Assembly (NCBI RefSeq): GCF_000717025.1 | Contig: NZ_JNXG01000005.1 | Location: 264,816 to 328,815 of the forward strand | Source: Streptomyces atroolivaceus | Lineage (GTDB): Bacteria; Actinomycetota; Actinomycetes; Streptomycetales; Streptomycetaceae | DNA length: 64,000 bases | Direction of reading: 5' to 3' | Shown: piece after piece, positions 8,360 through 17,424 of the stretch | Layout: each line of letters begins with the position of its first letter | How positions within the stretch are numbered: the stretch's first letter is position 1 | Made by a program: the position numbers and the translations under genes | Notes under the pieces: generated by a model | The model's input: the letters and a program-made list of their open reading frames with translations, nothing else | What the model was told of the DNA's origin: nothing | Database searches by the model: none

Positions 8360-8866
8360 GTGACTACGAGCTCCACACCGGGCCTCGCCCGGTTCAACGA
8401 CCTGACGGCCGCAGAGGCCACAGCCGCACTGCACGAGGTCTGCGCCAGCGCGGCGTGGGGAGGCCACATCCTCGCCCACCGTCCGTACGCCGGCACGGAC
8501 GCCCTGTTCTCCACCAGTGACGCCGCCACGGCCGAGCTCTCCGCGGAGGACCTGGCCGAGGCGATGGCGGGCCACCCGCCGATCGGACGCCCCAAGCCGG
8601 GGGACCCGGCCTCCGCCCGCGAACAGCGGGGGATGGCCGGAGCGTCCGAGGAGCTCAAGGCGGAGATGCTCGAACTCAACCTGGCCTACCAGGAACGGTT
8701 CGGACACGTCTTCCTGATCTGCGCCACCGGAGCCACCGGTGAGCAGATGCGCGACGCGGTGAAGGACCGGATCGGCAACTCGCCGGAGCGGGAACGCGAG
8801 ATCGTCCGCACCGAGCTGGGCAAGATCAACCGCATCCGGCTGACCCGCCTCGTAGAGGACTCCTGA
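8360..8866 (+). CDS. uraD: 2-oxo-4-hydroxy-4-carboxy-5-ureidoimidazoline decarboxylase
   Basis: 168 residues, normal length. OHCU decarboxylase converts OHCU to S-allantoin, the last step of urate breakdown to allantoin. The family motif HPPIG is present with the catalytic histidine at residue 72, followed by SAREQRGM and the NLAYQERFGHVFLICA segment. GTG start with GGAGG upstream. It is the first gene of the uraD-uraH-uricase block and is followed by uraH with a 48-base gap. Confidence 0.95.
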   Translation: MTTSSTPGLARFNDLTAAEATAALHEVCASAAWGGHILAHRPYAGTDALFSTSDAATAELSAEDLAEAMAGHPPIGRPKPGDPASAREQRGMAGASEELKAEMLELNLAYQERFGHVFLICATGATGEQMRDAVKDRIGNSPEREREIVRTELGKINRIRLTRLVEDS

Positions 8867-8914
8867 GGACCAGGACCTCGTACAGCACTCTCGAACCCAA
8901 GGAGCGTGACGGTC

Positions 8915-9307
8915 TTGAGCACCGACACCACCGCATCGGTGTCCACCCACATCCTGGACACCAGCATCGGCCGTCCCGCCGAAGCCGTCACCGTCTCCCT
9001 GGCCGCCCGTAGCGGCGGCGACGCGCAGTACGTGACGCTCGGCGGATCCGCGACCGACGCGGACGGGCGCTGCAAAGACCTGCCGGCCCTGCCGGAAGGA
9101 ACCACCCACGTACGGCTCGTCTTCGACACCGAGTCGTACTTCACCGCGAAGAAGCAAGCCGAGGCGCAGCAGGACGCCCCCCGCGTAAGGGACAGCGGCG
9201 CGTTCTTCCCGGAGGTGGCGATCGCATTCGCCGTCACCCCGGGCGAGCACTATCACGTACCGCTGCTGCTCAACCCGTTCGGCTACTCCGTTTACCGAGG
9301 GAGCTAG
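8915..9307 (+). CDS. uraH: 5-hydroxyisourate hydrolase (transthyretin-like)
   Basis: 130 residues. It hydrolyses 5-hydroxyisourate to OHCU between uricase and UraD. The sequence shows VSTHILDTSIGRPA at the N-terminus and ends in the diagnostic YRGS tetrapeptide. I prefer the TTG at 8915 because AAGGAG (8899-8904) sits 10 bases upstream; the in-frame GTG at 8906 would be only one base from that site. Six bases separate it from the uricase gene. Confidence 0.93.
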   Translation: MSTDTTASVSTHILDTSIGRPAEAVTVSLAARSGGDAQYVTLGGSATDADGRCKDLPALPEGTTHVRLVFDTESYFTAKKQAEAQQDAPRVRDSGAFFPEVAIAFAVTPGEHYHVPLLLNPFGYSVYRGS

Positions 9308-9313
9308 CAGACA

Positions 9314-10237
9314 ATGCCCACGATTCTCGGCCAGAACCAGTACGGCAAAGCAGAGAACCGCGTCGTCAAGATCACGCGGGACGGCGACACCCACCACATC
9401 AAGGACCTCAACGTCTCGGTCGCCCTCTCCGGCGACATGGACGACGTCCACTACTCCGGCTCCAACGCCAACGTCCTGCCGACGGACACCACCAAGAACA
9501 CGGTGTTCGCCTTCGCCAAGGAACACGGCATAGAGTCCGCCGAACAGTTCGGCATCCACCTCGCCCGGCACTTCGTCAGCTCTCAGGAGCCGATCCAGGT
9601 GGCCCGGATCAGGATCGAGGAATACGCCTGGGAGCGCATCGCGACCTCCGACGGCAACTCGAGGTTCATCGGCGCGGACGACGTGAAGCACTCCTTCGTC
9701 CGCAAGGGCCAGGAGACGCGCACCACCCAGATCACCTTCGACGGTGAGAAGTGGGAGGTCATCTCCGGCCTCAAGGACCTCAGCGTCATGAACTCCACCA
9801 ACTCGGAGTTCTGGGGCTACGTCAAGGACAAGTACACGACGCTGAAGGAGGCGTACGACCGCATCCTCGCGACCGACGTCTCCGCCAAGTGGCGGTACAA
9901 CTGGACCAGCGACGAAGAGCGCATGCCGAACTGGGAGAAGTCCTACGAGCAGACGCGCAAGCACATGCTCCAGGCCTTCGCGGAGACGTACTCCCTCTCG
10001 CTCCAGCAGACCCTGTACCAGATGGGTTCGCGCATCATCAACAGCCGCAGCGAGATCGACGAGATCCGCTTCTCGCTGCCGAACAACCACCACTTCCTCG
10101 TGGACCTCGAGCCTTTCGGCCTCAAGAACGACAACGAGGTGTACTTCGCGGCCGACCGTCCTTACGGCCTCATCGAGGCGACGGTGCTCCGGGACGGCGT
10201 CGAGCCGAAGATCCCGGTCGACATGACCAACCTCTGA
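9314..10237 (+). CDS. Urate oxidase (uricase)
   Basis: 307 residues, typical of cofactor-free uricases made of two T-fold repeats. It oxidises urate to 5-hydroxyisourate with O2, giving hydrogen peroxide. Family features include ILGQNQYGKAENRVVKI at the start, the DTTKNTVFAFAKEHG segment carrying the catalytic threonine, and FSLPNNHHFLVDL near the C-terminus. No peroxisomal-type tail, as expected for bacteria. A strong hairpin follows the stop. Confidence 0.96.
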   Translation: MPTILGQNQYGKAENRVVKITRDGDTHHIKDLNVSVALSGDMDDVHYSGSNANVLPTDTTKNTVFAFAKEHGIESAEQFGIHLARHFVSSQEPIQVARIRIEEYAWERIATSDGNSRFIGADDVKHSFVRKGQETRTTQITFDGEKWEVISGLKDLSVMNSTNSEFWGYVKDKYTTLKEAYDRILATDVSAKWRYNWTSDEERMPNWEKSYEQTRKHMLQAFAETYSLSLQQTLYQMGSRIINSRSEIDEIRFSLPNNHHFLVDLEPFGLKNDNEVYFAADRPYGLIEATVLRDGVEPKIPVDMTNL

Positions 10238-10248
10238 CGCGGTGCTGA

Positions 10249-10282
10249 ACCGGTCCCCGCCCCCAGCGGGGCGGGGGCCGGT
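10249..10282 (+). terminator. Hairpin between uricase and the first NCS2 permease
   Basis: 15-bp stem (10249-10263 with 10268-10282, one G-U) and a CAGC loop, 11 bases after the uricase stop. It may end or attenuate the message before the permease, whose GGAGG follows about 7 bases later. Confidence 0.6.
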
Positions 10283-10301
10283 CATCCCGGAGGGAAATAC
10301 C

Positions 10302-11702
10302 ATGGCACAGCCTGCAACGGGGCCGGCGAAAGGCCCGTGTACCACGTCACCGACCGCTGCCGGCACGGCAGTTCACCCGGTGGACGAAAAGCTCCCGCCC
10401 TCGCGGCTCGTCCCCGCCGCGCTCCAGCACATCGCCGCCATGTACGCGGGCGTCGTCACCCCTCCGCTCATCATCGGGCAGGCCGTCGGACTCGACGCGG
10501 CCGGAATGACCCGGCTCATCGCGGCGAGTCTCCTGATCGCGGGACTCGCCACCCTCCTCCAGACCCTCGGCGCCGGCCGCTTCGCCGGGAACCGGCTGCC
10601 GTTCGTCAACGCGGCCTCCTCCGCCGGGATCGCGCCGATGCTCGCCATCGCCGAGACCAGCGCCCCGGGCCGCCAACTCCCCGCGATCTACGGCGCGGTG
10701 CTCGTCGCCGGCGTGTTCTGCCTGGCCGTCGGCCCGTTCTTCGGCCGTCTGCTGCGCTTCTTCCCGCCGCTCGTCACCGGGGTCGTGATCACCCTCATCG
10801 GCGTCACGCTGATGCCGGTACCGGTCGGCTGGGCCCAGGGAGGTGACGCCACCGCCGACGACTTCGGTGCCATGAAGTATCTGGCGCTGGCCGCCTTCAC
10901 CCTCGTCGTCATCCTGCTGATCCAGCGCTTCGGGCGCGGCTTCGTCAAGCAAGTGGCCCTGCTCGCGGGCATGTTCGTCGGCACGGTGGCCGCGATCCCG
11001 TTCGGCCTCGCCGACTTCTCCGCACTGGGTTCCGCACCTGTCGCAGCCCTGCCCACGCCCTTCGCCTTCGGGCCGCCCGAGTTCCAGCCCGCCGCGATCC
11101 TCTCCCTGTGCATCGTGATGCTGGTACTGATGACGGAGTCGTCCGCCGGAATGCTCGCACTCGGCGAGATCTGCGACCGGCGCACCGACGGCCCGACCAT
11201 CACCCGCGGTCTGCGCACCGACGGCATCGCCACCCTCCTCGGCCCCGTCTTCGGAGGCTTCCCGACCAGCGCGTTCGCTCAGAACGTCGGCGTCGTCTCG
11301 CTGACGCGGGTACGCAGCCGGTACGTGGTGGCCGCGGCGGGCGGCGCCCTGCTGATCCTGGGCGCGTTCCCCGTCCTCGGGGCGGTCGTCTCCCTGGTCC
11401 CGATGCCCGTGCTCGGCGGCGCCGGCATCGTCCTGTTCGGCTCGATCGCGGTGAGCGGCATCCGGACCCTGTCCGAGGCGGGGCTCGACGACAGCTCCAA
11501 CATCATCCTCGTGGCGGTGGCACTCGGCGCGGGCATCATCCCCCTCGCGGCACCCGCCTTCTACGCCGGATTCCCGTCCTGGGCGCAGACGGTGCTCGGC
11601 TCCGGGATCAGTGCGGGAGCGCTCGTCGCGGTCCTGCTCAACCTGTTCTTCCATCATCTCGGCACCCACAGCCGTAACGCTGTGGCACTCAAATCCTCCT
11701 AG
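10302..11702 (+). CDS. NCS2-family purine permease
   Basis: 466 residues with about 12-14 membrane segments. It is a nucleobase:cation symporter-2 protein (xanthine/urate branch): AGVVTPPLIIGQAVGLD near the N-terminus, LPFVNAASSAGI, and the QNVGVVSLTRVRSRYVV signature region near residue 330. The ATG at 10302 has GGAGG upstream; an earlier in-frame ATG lies inside the hairpin. It likely brings urate or xanthine into the cell for the adjacent enzymes. Confidence 0.88.
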   Translation: MAQPATGPAKGPCTTSPTAAGTAVHPVDEKLPPSRLVPAALQHIAAMYAGVVTPPLIIGQAVGLDAAGMTRLIAASLLIAGLATLLQTLGAGRFAGNRLPFVNAASSAGIAPMLAIAETSAPGRQLPAIYGAVLVAGVFCLAVGPFFGRLLRFFPPLVTGVVITLIGVTLMPVPVGWAQGGDATADDFGAMKYLALAAFTLVVILLIQRFGRGFVKQVALLAGMFVGTVAAIPFGLADFSALGSAPVAALPTPFAFGPPEFQPAAILSLCIVMLVLMTESSAGMLALGEICDRRTDGPTITRGLRTDGIATLLGPVFGGFPTSAFAQNVGVVSLTRVRSRYVVAAAGGALLILGAFPVLGAVVSLVPMPVLGGAGIVLFGSIAVSGIRTLSEAGLDDSSNIILVAVALGAGIIPLAAPAFYAGFPSWAQTVLGSGISAGALVAVLLNLFFHHLGTHSRNAVALKSS

Positions 11703-11747
11703 GGTCCTGCCGTGCCCACATCGCCAGACGCAGAAGAGGGAAGCACC

Positions 11748-13145
11748 ATGGCAGCTTCGGCGGATCCAAGGACCACGCAACGCATCGTCATCGAGAACTG
11801 TGCGATCGCCACCGTCGACGCCCACGACACCGAGTACGCCTCGGGGTACGTCGTCGTGGCGGACAACCGCATCGAGTCCGTCGGCGCCGGCAAGGCCCCG
11901 GAGGGCCTCGGAGGCGTCGTACGGCGCATCGACGGCACCGGGCACCTGGTCACGCCCGGCCTCGTCAACACCCACCACCACTTCTACCAGTGGATCACCC
12001 GGGGCCTGGCGACCGACCACAACCTCTTCGACTGGCTGGTCGCGCTGTACCCGACGTGGGCGCGCATCGACGAACCGATGGCCCGCGCGGCGGCACAGGG
12101 CTCGCTCGCGATGATGGCCCGCGGCGGGGTCACCACCGCCATGGACCACCACTACGTCTACCCCCGTGGTTCCGGCGACCTGTCCGGCGCGATCATCGGC
12201 GCCGCCCGCGACATGGGCGTACGCTTCACCCTCGCCCGCGGCTCCATGGACCGCAGCGAGAAGGACGGCGGACTGCCGCCGGACTTCGCGGTGGAAACCC
12301 TCGACGGAGCACTCGCCGCCACCGAGGCGGCCATCGACGAACACCACGACACCTCGTTCGGCGCGATGACACAGATCGCGGTCGCGCCCTGCTCGCCCTT
12401 CTCCGTCTCCACCGAACTGATGCGACAGGGAGCCGAGTTGGCCCGCCGTCGCGGCGTGCGCCTGCACACGCACGGTTCGGAGACCGTCGAGGAGGAGCAG
12501 TTCTGCAAGGAACTGTTCGGGATGGGTCCGACGGACTACTTCGAGTCGACCGGCTGGCTCGGCGACGACGTGTGGATGGCGCACTGCGTCCACATGAACG
12601 ACTCGGACATCGCCGCCTTCGCCCGCACCGGCACCGGCGTCGCGCACTGTCCTTCCTCCAACGCCCGCCTCGCCGCGGGCATCGCCCGGGTCCCCGACAT
12701 GCTGGCCGCCGGTGTCCCGGTCGGGCTCGGCGTCGACGGCACCGCGTCCAACGAGTCCGGTGAACTCCACACCGAACTGCGCAACGCACTCCTCATCAAC
12801 CGCCTCGGCGCCCACCGTGAGAAGGCCCTCGACGCGCGCCAGGCGCTGCGCCTGGGCACCTACGGCGGTGCGCAAGTCCTCGGCCGGGCCGCGGAGATCG
12901 GCTCCCTGGAACCGGGGAAGCTCGCCGACCTCGTGCTGTGGAAGCTGGACACCCTGGCCCACGCCTCCATCGCGGACCCCGTGACCGCCCTGGTCTTCGG
13001 TGCCGCGGCCCCCGTCACCCTCTCCCTCGTCAACGGCAGAACCGTCGTCGAGGACAACCACCTCACCACCGTGGACGAGGACGCCGTCGCCCGCGCGACC
13101 CGCGACGAGGCCAGGCGACTGGCACAGATCGCCGCCGGAGCCTGA
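11748..13145 (+). CDS. Amidohydrolase, 8-oxoguanine deaminase type
   Basis: 465 residues from the ATG at 11748 (GAGGG 6 bases upstream); an in-frame GTG at 11712 has no good ribosome site. The metal-binding motif reads LVNTHHHFYQ, followed by RLHTHGSE, MAHCVHMND and GLGVDGTASNE, the zinc amidohydrolase set. HHHFYQ is characteristic of 8-oxoguanine deaminases (such as Pseudomonas PA0142) rather than guanine deaminases. The reaction would turn 8-oxoguanine into urate and ammonia, feeding uricase. It lies 45 bases after the first permease and so is probably cotranscribed. Guanine deaminase or a related aminohydrolase is the alternative. Confidence 0.82.
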   Translation: MAASADPRTTQRIVIENCAIATVDAHDTEYASGYVVVADNRIESVGAGKAPEGLGGVVRRIDGTGHLVTPGLVNTHHHFYQWITRGLATDHNLFDWLVALYPTWARIDEPMARAAAQGSLAMMARGGVTTAMDHHYVYPRGSGDLSGAIIGAARDMGVRFTLARGSMDRSEKDGGLPPDFAVETLDGALAATEAAIDEHHDTSFGAMTQIAVAPCSPFSVSTELMRQGAELARRRGVRLHTHGSETVEEEQFCKELFGMGPTDYFESTGWLGDDVWMAHCVHMNDSDIAAFARTGTGVAHCPSSNARLAAGIARVPDMLAAGVPVGLGVDGTASNESGELHTELRNALLINRLGAHREKALDARQALRLGTYGGAQVLGRAAEIGSLEPGKLADLVLWKLDTLAHASIADPVTALVFGAAAPVTLSLVNGRTVVEDNHLTTVDEDAVARATRDEARRLAQIAAGA

Positions 13146-13207
13146 TGCTCCGCACCCCCTGACAGGCCGGCCGCCGTGGACCCGAGAGGTTCACGGCAGC
13201 CTGTGCC

Positions 13208-13234
13208 GGTGCGCGTACGTCCCGTACGCGCACC
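13208..13234 (+). terminator. Hairpin after the deaminase gene
   Basis: Perfect 12-bp stem (13208-13219 with 13223-13234), TCC loop. The arm GGTGCGCGTACG is repeated exactly in the hairpin after the second permease at 14838. Confidence 0.65.
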
Positions 13235-13349
13235 CGCCCAGGTGAGCTCCGAGCTGCCCGCACCAGCTGCACGACCTGCACCAACGCACCACTCAGCACC
13301 ACCTCCCTGACACCCACGTCGCCCGACGTGTACCCGACCGGAGGAAGCC

Positions 13350-14831
13350 GTGGCAGCTACGCCCAGGTTTCGTAAGAACGCAGTCGATGGAAACGCAGTC
13401 GAAGGAAATGCGGGAGAAGGACGCGCGGAGGAGGAACGCGCGGCCGGCGGCCCGGACCGGACACACCCGGTCGACGAGAGGCTTCCGCCCCTGAGGATGT
13501 TCACCAGCGGCCTCCAGCATGTGGCCGCCATGTACGCGGGTGTGGTGGCCCCGCCCATGATCCTGGGGCCCGCCGTGGGTCTCAGCGCCAAGGAGACCGC
13601 CTTCCTCATGGGGGCGAGCCTCTTCACCGCGGGGATAGCAACCCTGCTCCAGACCCTCGGCTTCTGGCGCATAGGCGCCCGGCTGCCGTTCGTCAACGGC
13701 GTCTCGTTCGCCGGCGTGACCCCGATGATCGCGATAGGCAAGGACCGTGGCCACGAAGGCATAGCCGTCATCTTCGGCGCGATCATCGTCGCCGGTCTCA
13801 TCGGCTTCGTCCTCGCCCCGTACTTCTGCAAACTGGTGCGGTTCTTCCCGCCCGTCGTCACCGGCACCGTCATCACGCTGATCGGTGTCTCGCTGCTGCC
13901 GGTGGCCTTCAACTGGTCGCAGGGCGGCAACGCGACCGCCGACGACTACGGCTCGATGACCAACATCACGATGGCCGCCGTCACCCTCGTGATCGTGCTG
14001 GCCCTGCGCAAGCTGCTGCGGGGCTTCCTCCAGCAGATCGCGATCCTGCTCGGCCTCGTCATCGGCACCCTGATCGCGATCCCCGCCGGCATCACCGACT
14101 TCGGGGCCCTGGGCGACGCCGACCTCGTCGGCTTCCCGGCACCCTTCTATTTCGGCGCACCGCAGTTCGAGATCGCCGCCATCATCTCGATGTGCATCGT
14201 GATGCTGGTCTGTATGACCGAGTCCACCGCCGACATGCTGGCCCTCGGCAAGATCGTCGGCCGCCCGGCGGACGAGCGGACCATCGAGGGCGGACTGCGC
14301 GCCGACACCCTGGGCAGCGCGATCAGCCCGCTCTTCAACGGCTTCATGTGCAGCGCCTTCGCCCAGAACATCGGGCTGGTCGCCATGACCAAGGTCCGCA
14401 GCCGGTTCGTCGTGGCCGCCGGCGGACTCATCCTGGTGCTGCTCGGGCTGATCCCCGTGGCAGCGTCCGTCATCGCCCTCGTACCGCTTCCGGTCCTCGG
14501 CGGCGCGGGGATCGTGCTCTTCGGGTCGGTGGCCGCGAGCGGCGTCCAGACGCTGGCCACCGCCGCCCTGGAGAAGGGCGAGAACGCCCTGATCGTCGCG
14601 GCGGCCGTCGGTGTCGGCCTCATACCGATCGCCGCGCCGGGTTTCTACCACGCCTTCCCCGAGGACCTGCTCGTCGTCCTGGACTCGGGCATCTCCACCG
14701 GCTGTGTGGTGGCGATCGTGCTGAACCTGGCCTTCAACCACTGGGGCCGGACACCGGACGCGGATCCGGAGACGGAAGCCGCGGAGAGCGAACAGCCGAA
14801 GGACCCGATGGCCGTGCCGGTGGCCCACTGA
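13350..14831 (+). CDS. Second NCS2-family purine permease
   Basis: 493 residues, GTG start with GGAGG upstream. It has the same architecture as the permease at 10302: MYAGVVAPPMILGPAVGLS, LPFVNGVSFAGV and QNIGLVAMTKVRSRFVV. A polar N-terminal extension of about 45 residues with repeated NAVEGNA-like units is unusual. It is probably a paralogue with different purine preference (for example xanthine versus urate). Nearly identical hairpins lie just before and just after the gene, so it may be its own transcription unit. Confidence 0.87.
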   Translation: MAATPRFRKNAVDGNAVEGNAGEGRAEEERAAGGPDRTHPVDERLPPLRMFTSGLQHVAAMYAGVVAPPMILGPAVGLSAKETAFLMGASLFTAGIATLLQTLGFWRIGARLPFVNGVSFAGVTPMIAIGKDRGHEGIAVIFGAIIVAGLIGFVLAPYFCKLVRFFPPVVTGTVITLIGVSLLPVAFNWSQGGNATADDYGSMTNITMAAVTLVIVLALRKLLRGFLQQIAILLGLVIGTLIAIPAGITDFGALGDADLVGFPAPFYFGAPQFEIAAIISMCIVMLVCMTESTADMLALGKIVGRPADERTIEGGLRADTLGSAISPLFNGFMCSAFAQNIGLVAMTKVRSRFVVAAGGLILVLLGLIPVAASVIALVPLPVLGGAGIVLFGSVAASGVQTLATAALEKGENALIVAAAVGVGLIPIAAPGFYHAFPEDLLVVLDSGISTGCVVAIVLNLAFNHWGRTPDADPETEAAESEQPKDPMAVPVAH

Positions 14832-14837
14832 ACCGGG

Positions 14838-14876
14838 GGTGCGCGTACGGCTCCTCGGCGGGGCCGTACGCGCACC
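14838..14876 (+). terminator. Hairpin between permease and chitosanase
   Basis: Perfect 14-bp stem (14838-14851 with 14863-14876), 11-base loop. It separates two converging genes and could end transcription on both strands. Confidence 0.65.
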
Positions 14877-14890
14877 GGGTGCGGGTGGCG

Positions 14891-15757
14891 TCAGCCGATG
14901 TGGAAGCTGTCGCCGTAGACCTGCCAGTCCAGCGGCGGGTCCAGATCCAGATTGCCGTCACGGAGGAACACCCGCTGGGCCGTGTCCACCCTGCTGGTGT
15001 CCGAATGGGCCTCCTCCTGCTTCATCGCCCAGACCCGCGCGTCCAGGAAGGCGTCGAGGTAGGCCACCTCGTCGCCACCCTGCGACGGCGGGCTCGCCTG
15101 CGCCAGTGCCATCTGGCGGATCGCACCGAAACTCGTACGGTCGCCGCCGCCGCCGTGCATCACGATGGCGTCGTAGTACGCGAACTGACCCAGGGTGCCG
15201 AGACCGTCGGCCTTGCCCTGGCGCACGGCCGGGTCGAAGTACACCCGGTCGCGCTCGTCGTTCTGCGCCTGCTCGAACGCGGGGTCCGAGGCGGCCTCGG
15301 CCCAGTGACCGGTGAAGCCGGGGTCGAGCCCCTCGTGCGAGTCGGTTCCGTCCACCTCCCGCAGGGCGGGCAGGTAGGACGCCAGGACGTTGCCCGGCTG
15401 CCGCTCGGTGTACAGCTCCACCAGATCGAGCATGTCTCCGGTGCCGGAGCAGAATCCGATGATGCCGGCGGTGTAGCCGCGGCCGTCGCCGATGTCCTCG
15501 ATGTACCCGTACTGGGCCTTCCAGTCGAGCGTGGAGTTCTCCGCGCTCGACACCAGCTGCATGGCGATGTCCTTCTTCGCGGGGTCGTCGAGACCGGTCG
15601 CTGCTGCCTCCAGGTGTGCGGCCGGCGGCGTGGGGGCGCCGGGGTGGGCGGTGGCCGGGATCGCCGTCAGGCTCAGGCCGAGGGCCAGCACGGCGATTCC
15701 GGCGGTGCGGGTGAACCGGGTGGTGCGACGTGAGGTGCTGTTGTGGGGGTGATGCAC
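14891..15757 (-). CDS. Secreted GH46 chitosanase
   Basis: 288 residues. A signal peptide (basic MHHPHNSTSRRTTRFTRT, hydrophobic core, cleavage near PATAHP) precedes a complete GH46 domain. Conserved segments include LVSSAENSTLDWKAQYGYIE, with the catalytic acid Glu in SSAEN, and IEDIGDGRGYTAGIIGF with the general-base Asp. It cuts chitosan outside the cell. GTG start with GGAGG upstream. A perfect TAGGAAA-C-TTTCCTA palindrome lies 37 bases upstream. A close paralogue sits directly upstream in the same orientation. Confidence 0.93.
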   Translation of the reverse strand: MHHPHNSTSRRTTRFTRTAGIAVLALGLSLTAIPATAHPGAPTPPAAHLEAAATGLDDPAKKDIAMQLVSSAENSTLDWKAQYGYIEDIGDGRGYTAGIIGFCSGTGDMLDLVELYTERQPGNVLASYLPALREVDGTDSHEGLDPGFTGHWAEAASDPAFEQAQNDERDRVYFDPAVRQGKADGLGTLGQFAYYDAIVMHGGGGDRTSFGAIRQMALAQASPPSQGGDEVAYLDAFLDARVWAMKQEEAHSDTSRVDTAQRVFLRDGNLDLDPPLDWQVYGDSFHIG

Positions 15758-15793
15758 CAGACCTCCAACAGGAGTTCGTCGAGCCTGTTCTGT

Positions 15794-15808
15794 TAGGAAA
15801 CTTTCCTA
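15794..15808 (-). promoter_or_regulatory. Probable CsnR-type operator of the chitosanase gene
   Basis: TAGGAAA-C-TTTCCTA is a perfect 7-1-7 palindrome upstream of the chitosanase start. It resembles the operator of CsnR, the ROK-family repressor of chitosanase genes in Streptomyces (established for S. lividans csnA; recalled from memory). Confidence 0.7.
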
Positions 15809-15865
15809 CCAGAGCCCGCGGTGTGTGGTAACCCCTCGTGCACGTCCGGTCCGGAGTCCGGGAGC

Positions 15866-16663
15866 TCAGCCGATGCGGAAGCTCTCCCCGTAGACCTTCC
15901 ACACCAGCGGGGTCTCCAGCTGGAGCTTCCCCTCGCGCACGAAGACGCGCTGGGCGGTCTCGACCCGGCTGGTGTCGCTGTGCGAGGGCTCCTTGCGGAG
16001 GGCGGCCACCCGGGCGTCCAGGAACGCGTCGAGATAGGTCTCCTCGTCACCGCCCTCGGACGGCGGCTCGGCCTCGGCGACGGCCTGGTCCCGTATCGTC
16101 CGGAAGCCCACGGTGCCCGCGGCGTCGGCGTAACCGTGCATCACGTAGGCGTCGTAGTAGATGAACTGCCCCAGCGCGCCGAGTCCGTCGGCCTCGGCAC
16201 GCCCGACCGCCGGGTCGAAGTACGCCCGGTCGCGCTCGTCGTCCTGCGCCGACCGGAACACCGGGTCCGCGGCCGCCTCGGCCCAGGCCCCGGTGAACGC
16301 GTCCCCCAGCCCCGCGTGCGAGTCGCTGCCGTTCACCGCGCGCAGCGCCGGCAGGAAGCCCGCGAGCGCGTTGCCCGGGCGGTCCGCCGTGTAGCGCTCC
16401 ACGACCTTCAGGAGGTCTCCGGTGCCGGAGCAGAATCCGATGATGCCGGCGGTGTAGCCGCGGCCATCGCCGATGTCCTCGACGTAGCCGTACTGCGCCT
16501 TCCAGTCCAGGGAGGAGTTCTCCGCGCTGGACACCAGCCGCATGGCGATGTCCTTCTTCGCCGGATCGTCGAGCCCCTTCTCGGAGGAGCCGGCACCGGA
16601 CCCGGAGCAGCCGGTCAGGAGGAGGGCCGCGACGGCGGCGAGGGCGAGACGTCTGTGCTTCAC
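15866..16663 (-). CDS. GH46 chitosanase, lipoprotein form
   Basis: 265 residues from the GTG at 16663. The signal ends in LLLTGC-SGSGAGSS, a lipobox, so this enzyme should be anchored to the membrane, unlike its secreted neighbour. The mature part is very similar to the neighbour (SSAENSSLDWKAQYGYVE, EDIGDGRGYTAGIIGFCSG), and catalytic Glu and Asp are kept. It is probably a tandem duplicate. No TAGGAAA palindrome is found upstream, so its control may differ. A longer reading frame continues upstream into the opposing hydrolase gene and is not real. Confidence 0.9.
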   Translation of the reverse strand: MKHRRLALAAVAALLLTGCSGSGAGSSEKGLDDPAKKDIAMRLVSSAENSSLDWKAQYGYVEDIGDGRGYTAGIIGFCSGTGDLLKVVERYTADRPGNALAGFLPALRAVNGSDSHAGLGDAFTGAWAEAAADPVFRSAQDDERDRAYFDPAVGRAEADGLGALGQFIYYDAYVMHGYADAAGTVGFRTIRDQAVAEAEPPSEGGDEETYLDAFLDARVAALRKEPSHSDTSRVETAQRVFVREGKLQLETPLVWKVYGESFRIG

Positions 16664-16728
16664 GCGCCAAGCGTGCCAGGCCAGGGGGCCGGAGCCGGCC
16701 GGACCCCGGCGCCTGTAGCGTTCGGCAT

Positions 16729-17412
16729 ATGGAAGATCAGTCTGTTGTGGACGTCGGCGATGTACGCCTGGCCTACCGGACCTGGGGCGACCCCTTCGGT
16801 TCGCCCGTCGTCCTCTTGCACGGCCTCGGCGGCTCGTCCCTGAGCTGGGAGGCGGTGGGCGCCCTGCTCGGAGAGGAGTGGCGGGTGTACGCCATCGATC
16901 TGCGAGGGCACGGCGAGAGCGACTGGCCCGACGAGTACGCCTTCGAGCAGATGCGGGACGACGTCCTGGAGTTCCTCGACGCCTGCGAGCTCGACCGGGT
17001 GGGCCTCGTCGGCCACTCGATGGGCGGAGTGGCCGCCTATCTGCTCGCCGAGGAGCACGCGGACCGGGTGGAGCGGCTGGTGCTGATCGAGACCCCGCCG
17101 CCGTTCCCGGGGCAGCCGGCCGACGACAGCATCCCGCCGGGCCCGGTGGACTACGACGAGAACGTCCTGGCGGCCGTCCGGGCCCAGATCGCCGAGCCGG
17201 ATCCGCACTGGGAGGAGGAGCTGGGCCAGATCGTGGCTCCGACGCTGATGATCGCGGGAGGCCCGGAGAGCAGCATGCCGCAGGGCAGACTGGCCGACAT
17301 GGCCTCACTCATCCCCGACTGCAGGCTGATCACCCTGGGGGGTGGTCACCAGGTGCACAAGAAGCACGCCGACCAGGTGGCCCAGCAGATCACGGAGTTC
17401 TTCACCAGCTGA
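16729..17412 (+). CDS. Alpha/beta-hydrolase
   Basis: 227 residues, cytoplasmic. The fold is clear: oxyanion segment VVLLHGLGGSS, IDLRGHGESDWP, nucleophile elbow GHSMGG, and the C-terminal histidine in LGGGHQVHKKH. At 227 residues it has almost no cap domain. The start ATG lies 8 bases after a TAGCGT box, so the message could be nearly leaderless. Substrate unknown (ester or lactone). Confidence 0.8.
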   Translation: MEDQSVVDVGDVRLAYRTWGDPFGSPVVLLHGLGGSSLSWEAVGALLGEEWRVYAIDLRGHGESDWPDEYAFEQMRDDVLEFLDACELDRVGLVGHSMGGVAAYLLAEEHADRVERLVLIETPPPFPGQPADDSIPPGPVDYDENVLAAVRAQIAEPDPHWEEELGQIVAPTLMIAGGPESSMPQGRLADMASLIPDCRLITLGGGHQVHKKHADQVAQQITEFFTS

Positions 17413-17424
17413 GGAGCCGCCGGC

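Noticed and set aside
10347..13061. Minus-strand open frame of 904 codons across permease and deaminase genes
   Set aside because: Arg/Gly/Asp-rich shadow composition, no ribosome site, and lies opposite two clear genes.
15866..17308. 480-codon version of the second chitosanase
   Set aside because: The extension runs antisense through the alpha/beta-hydrolase; the GTG at 16663 restores the lipobox signal.
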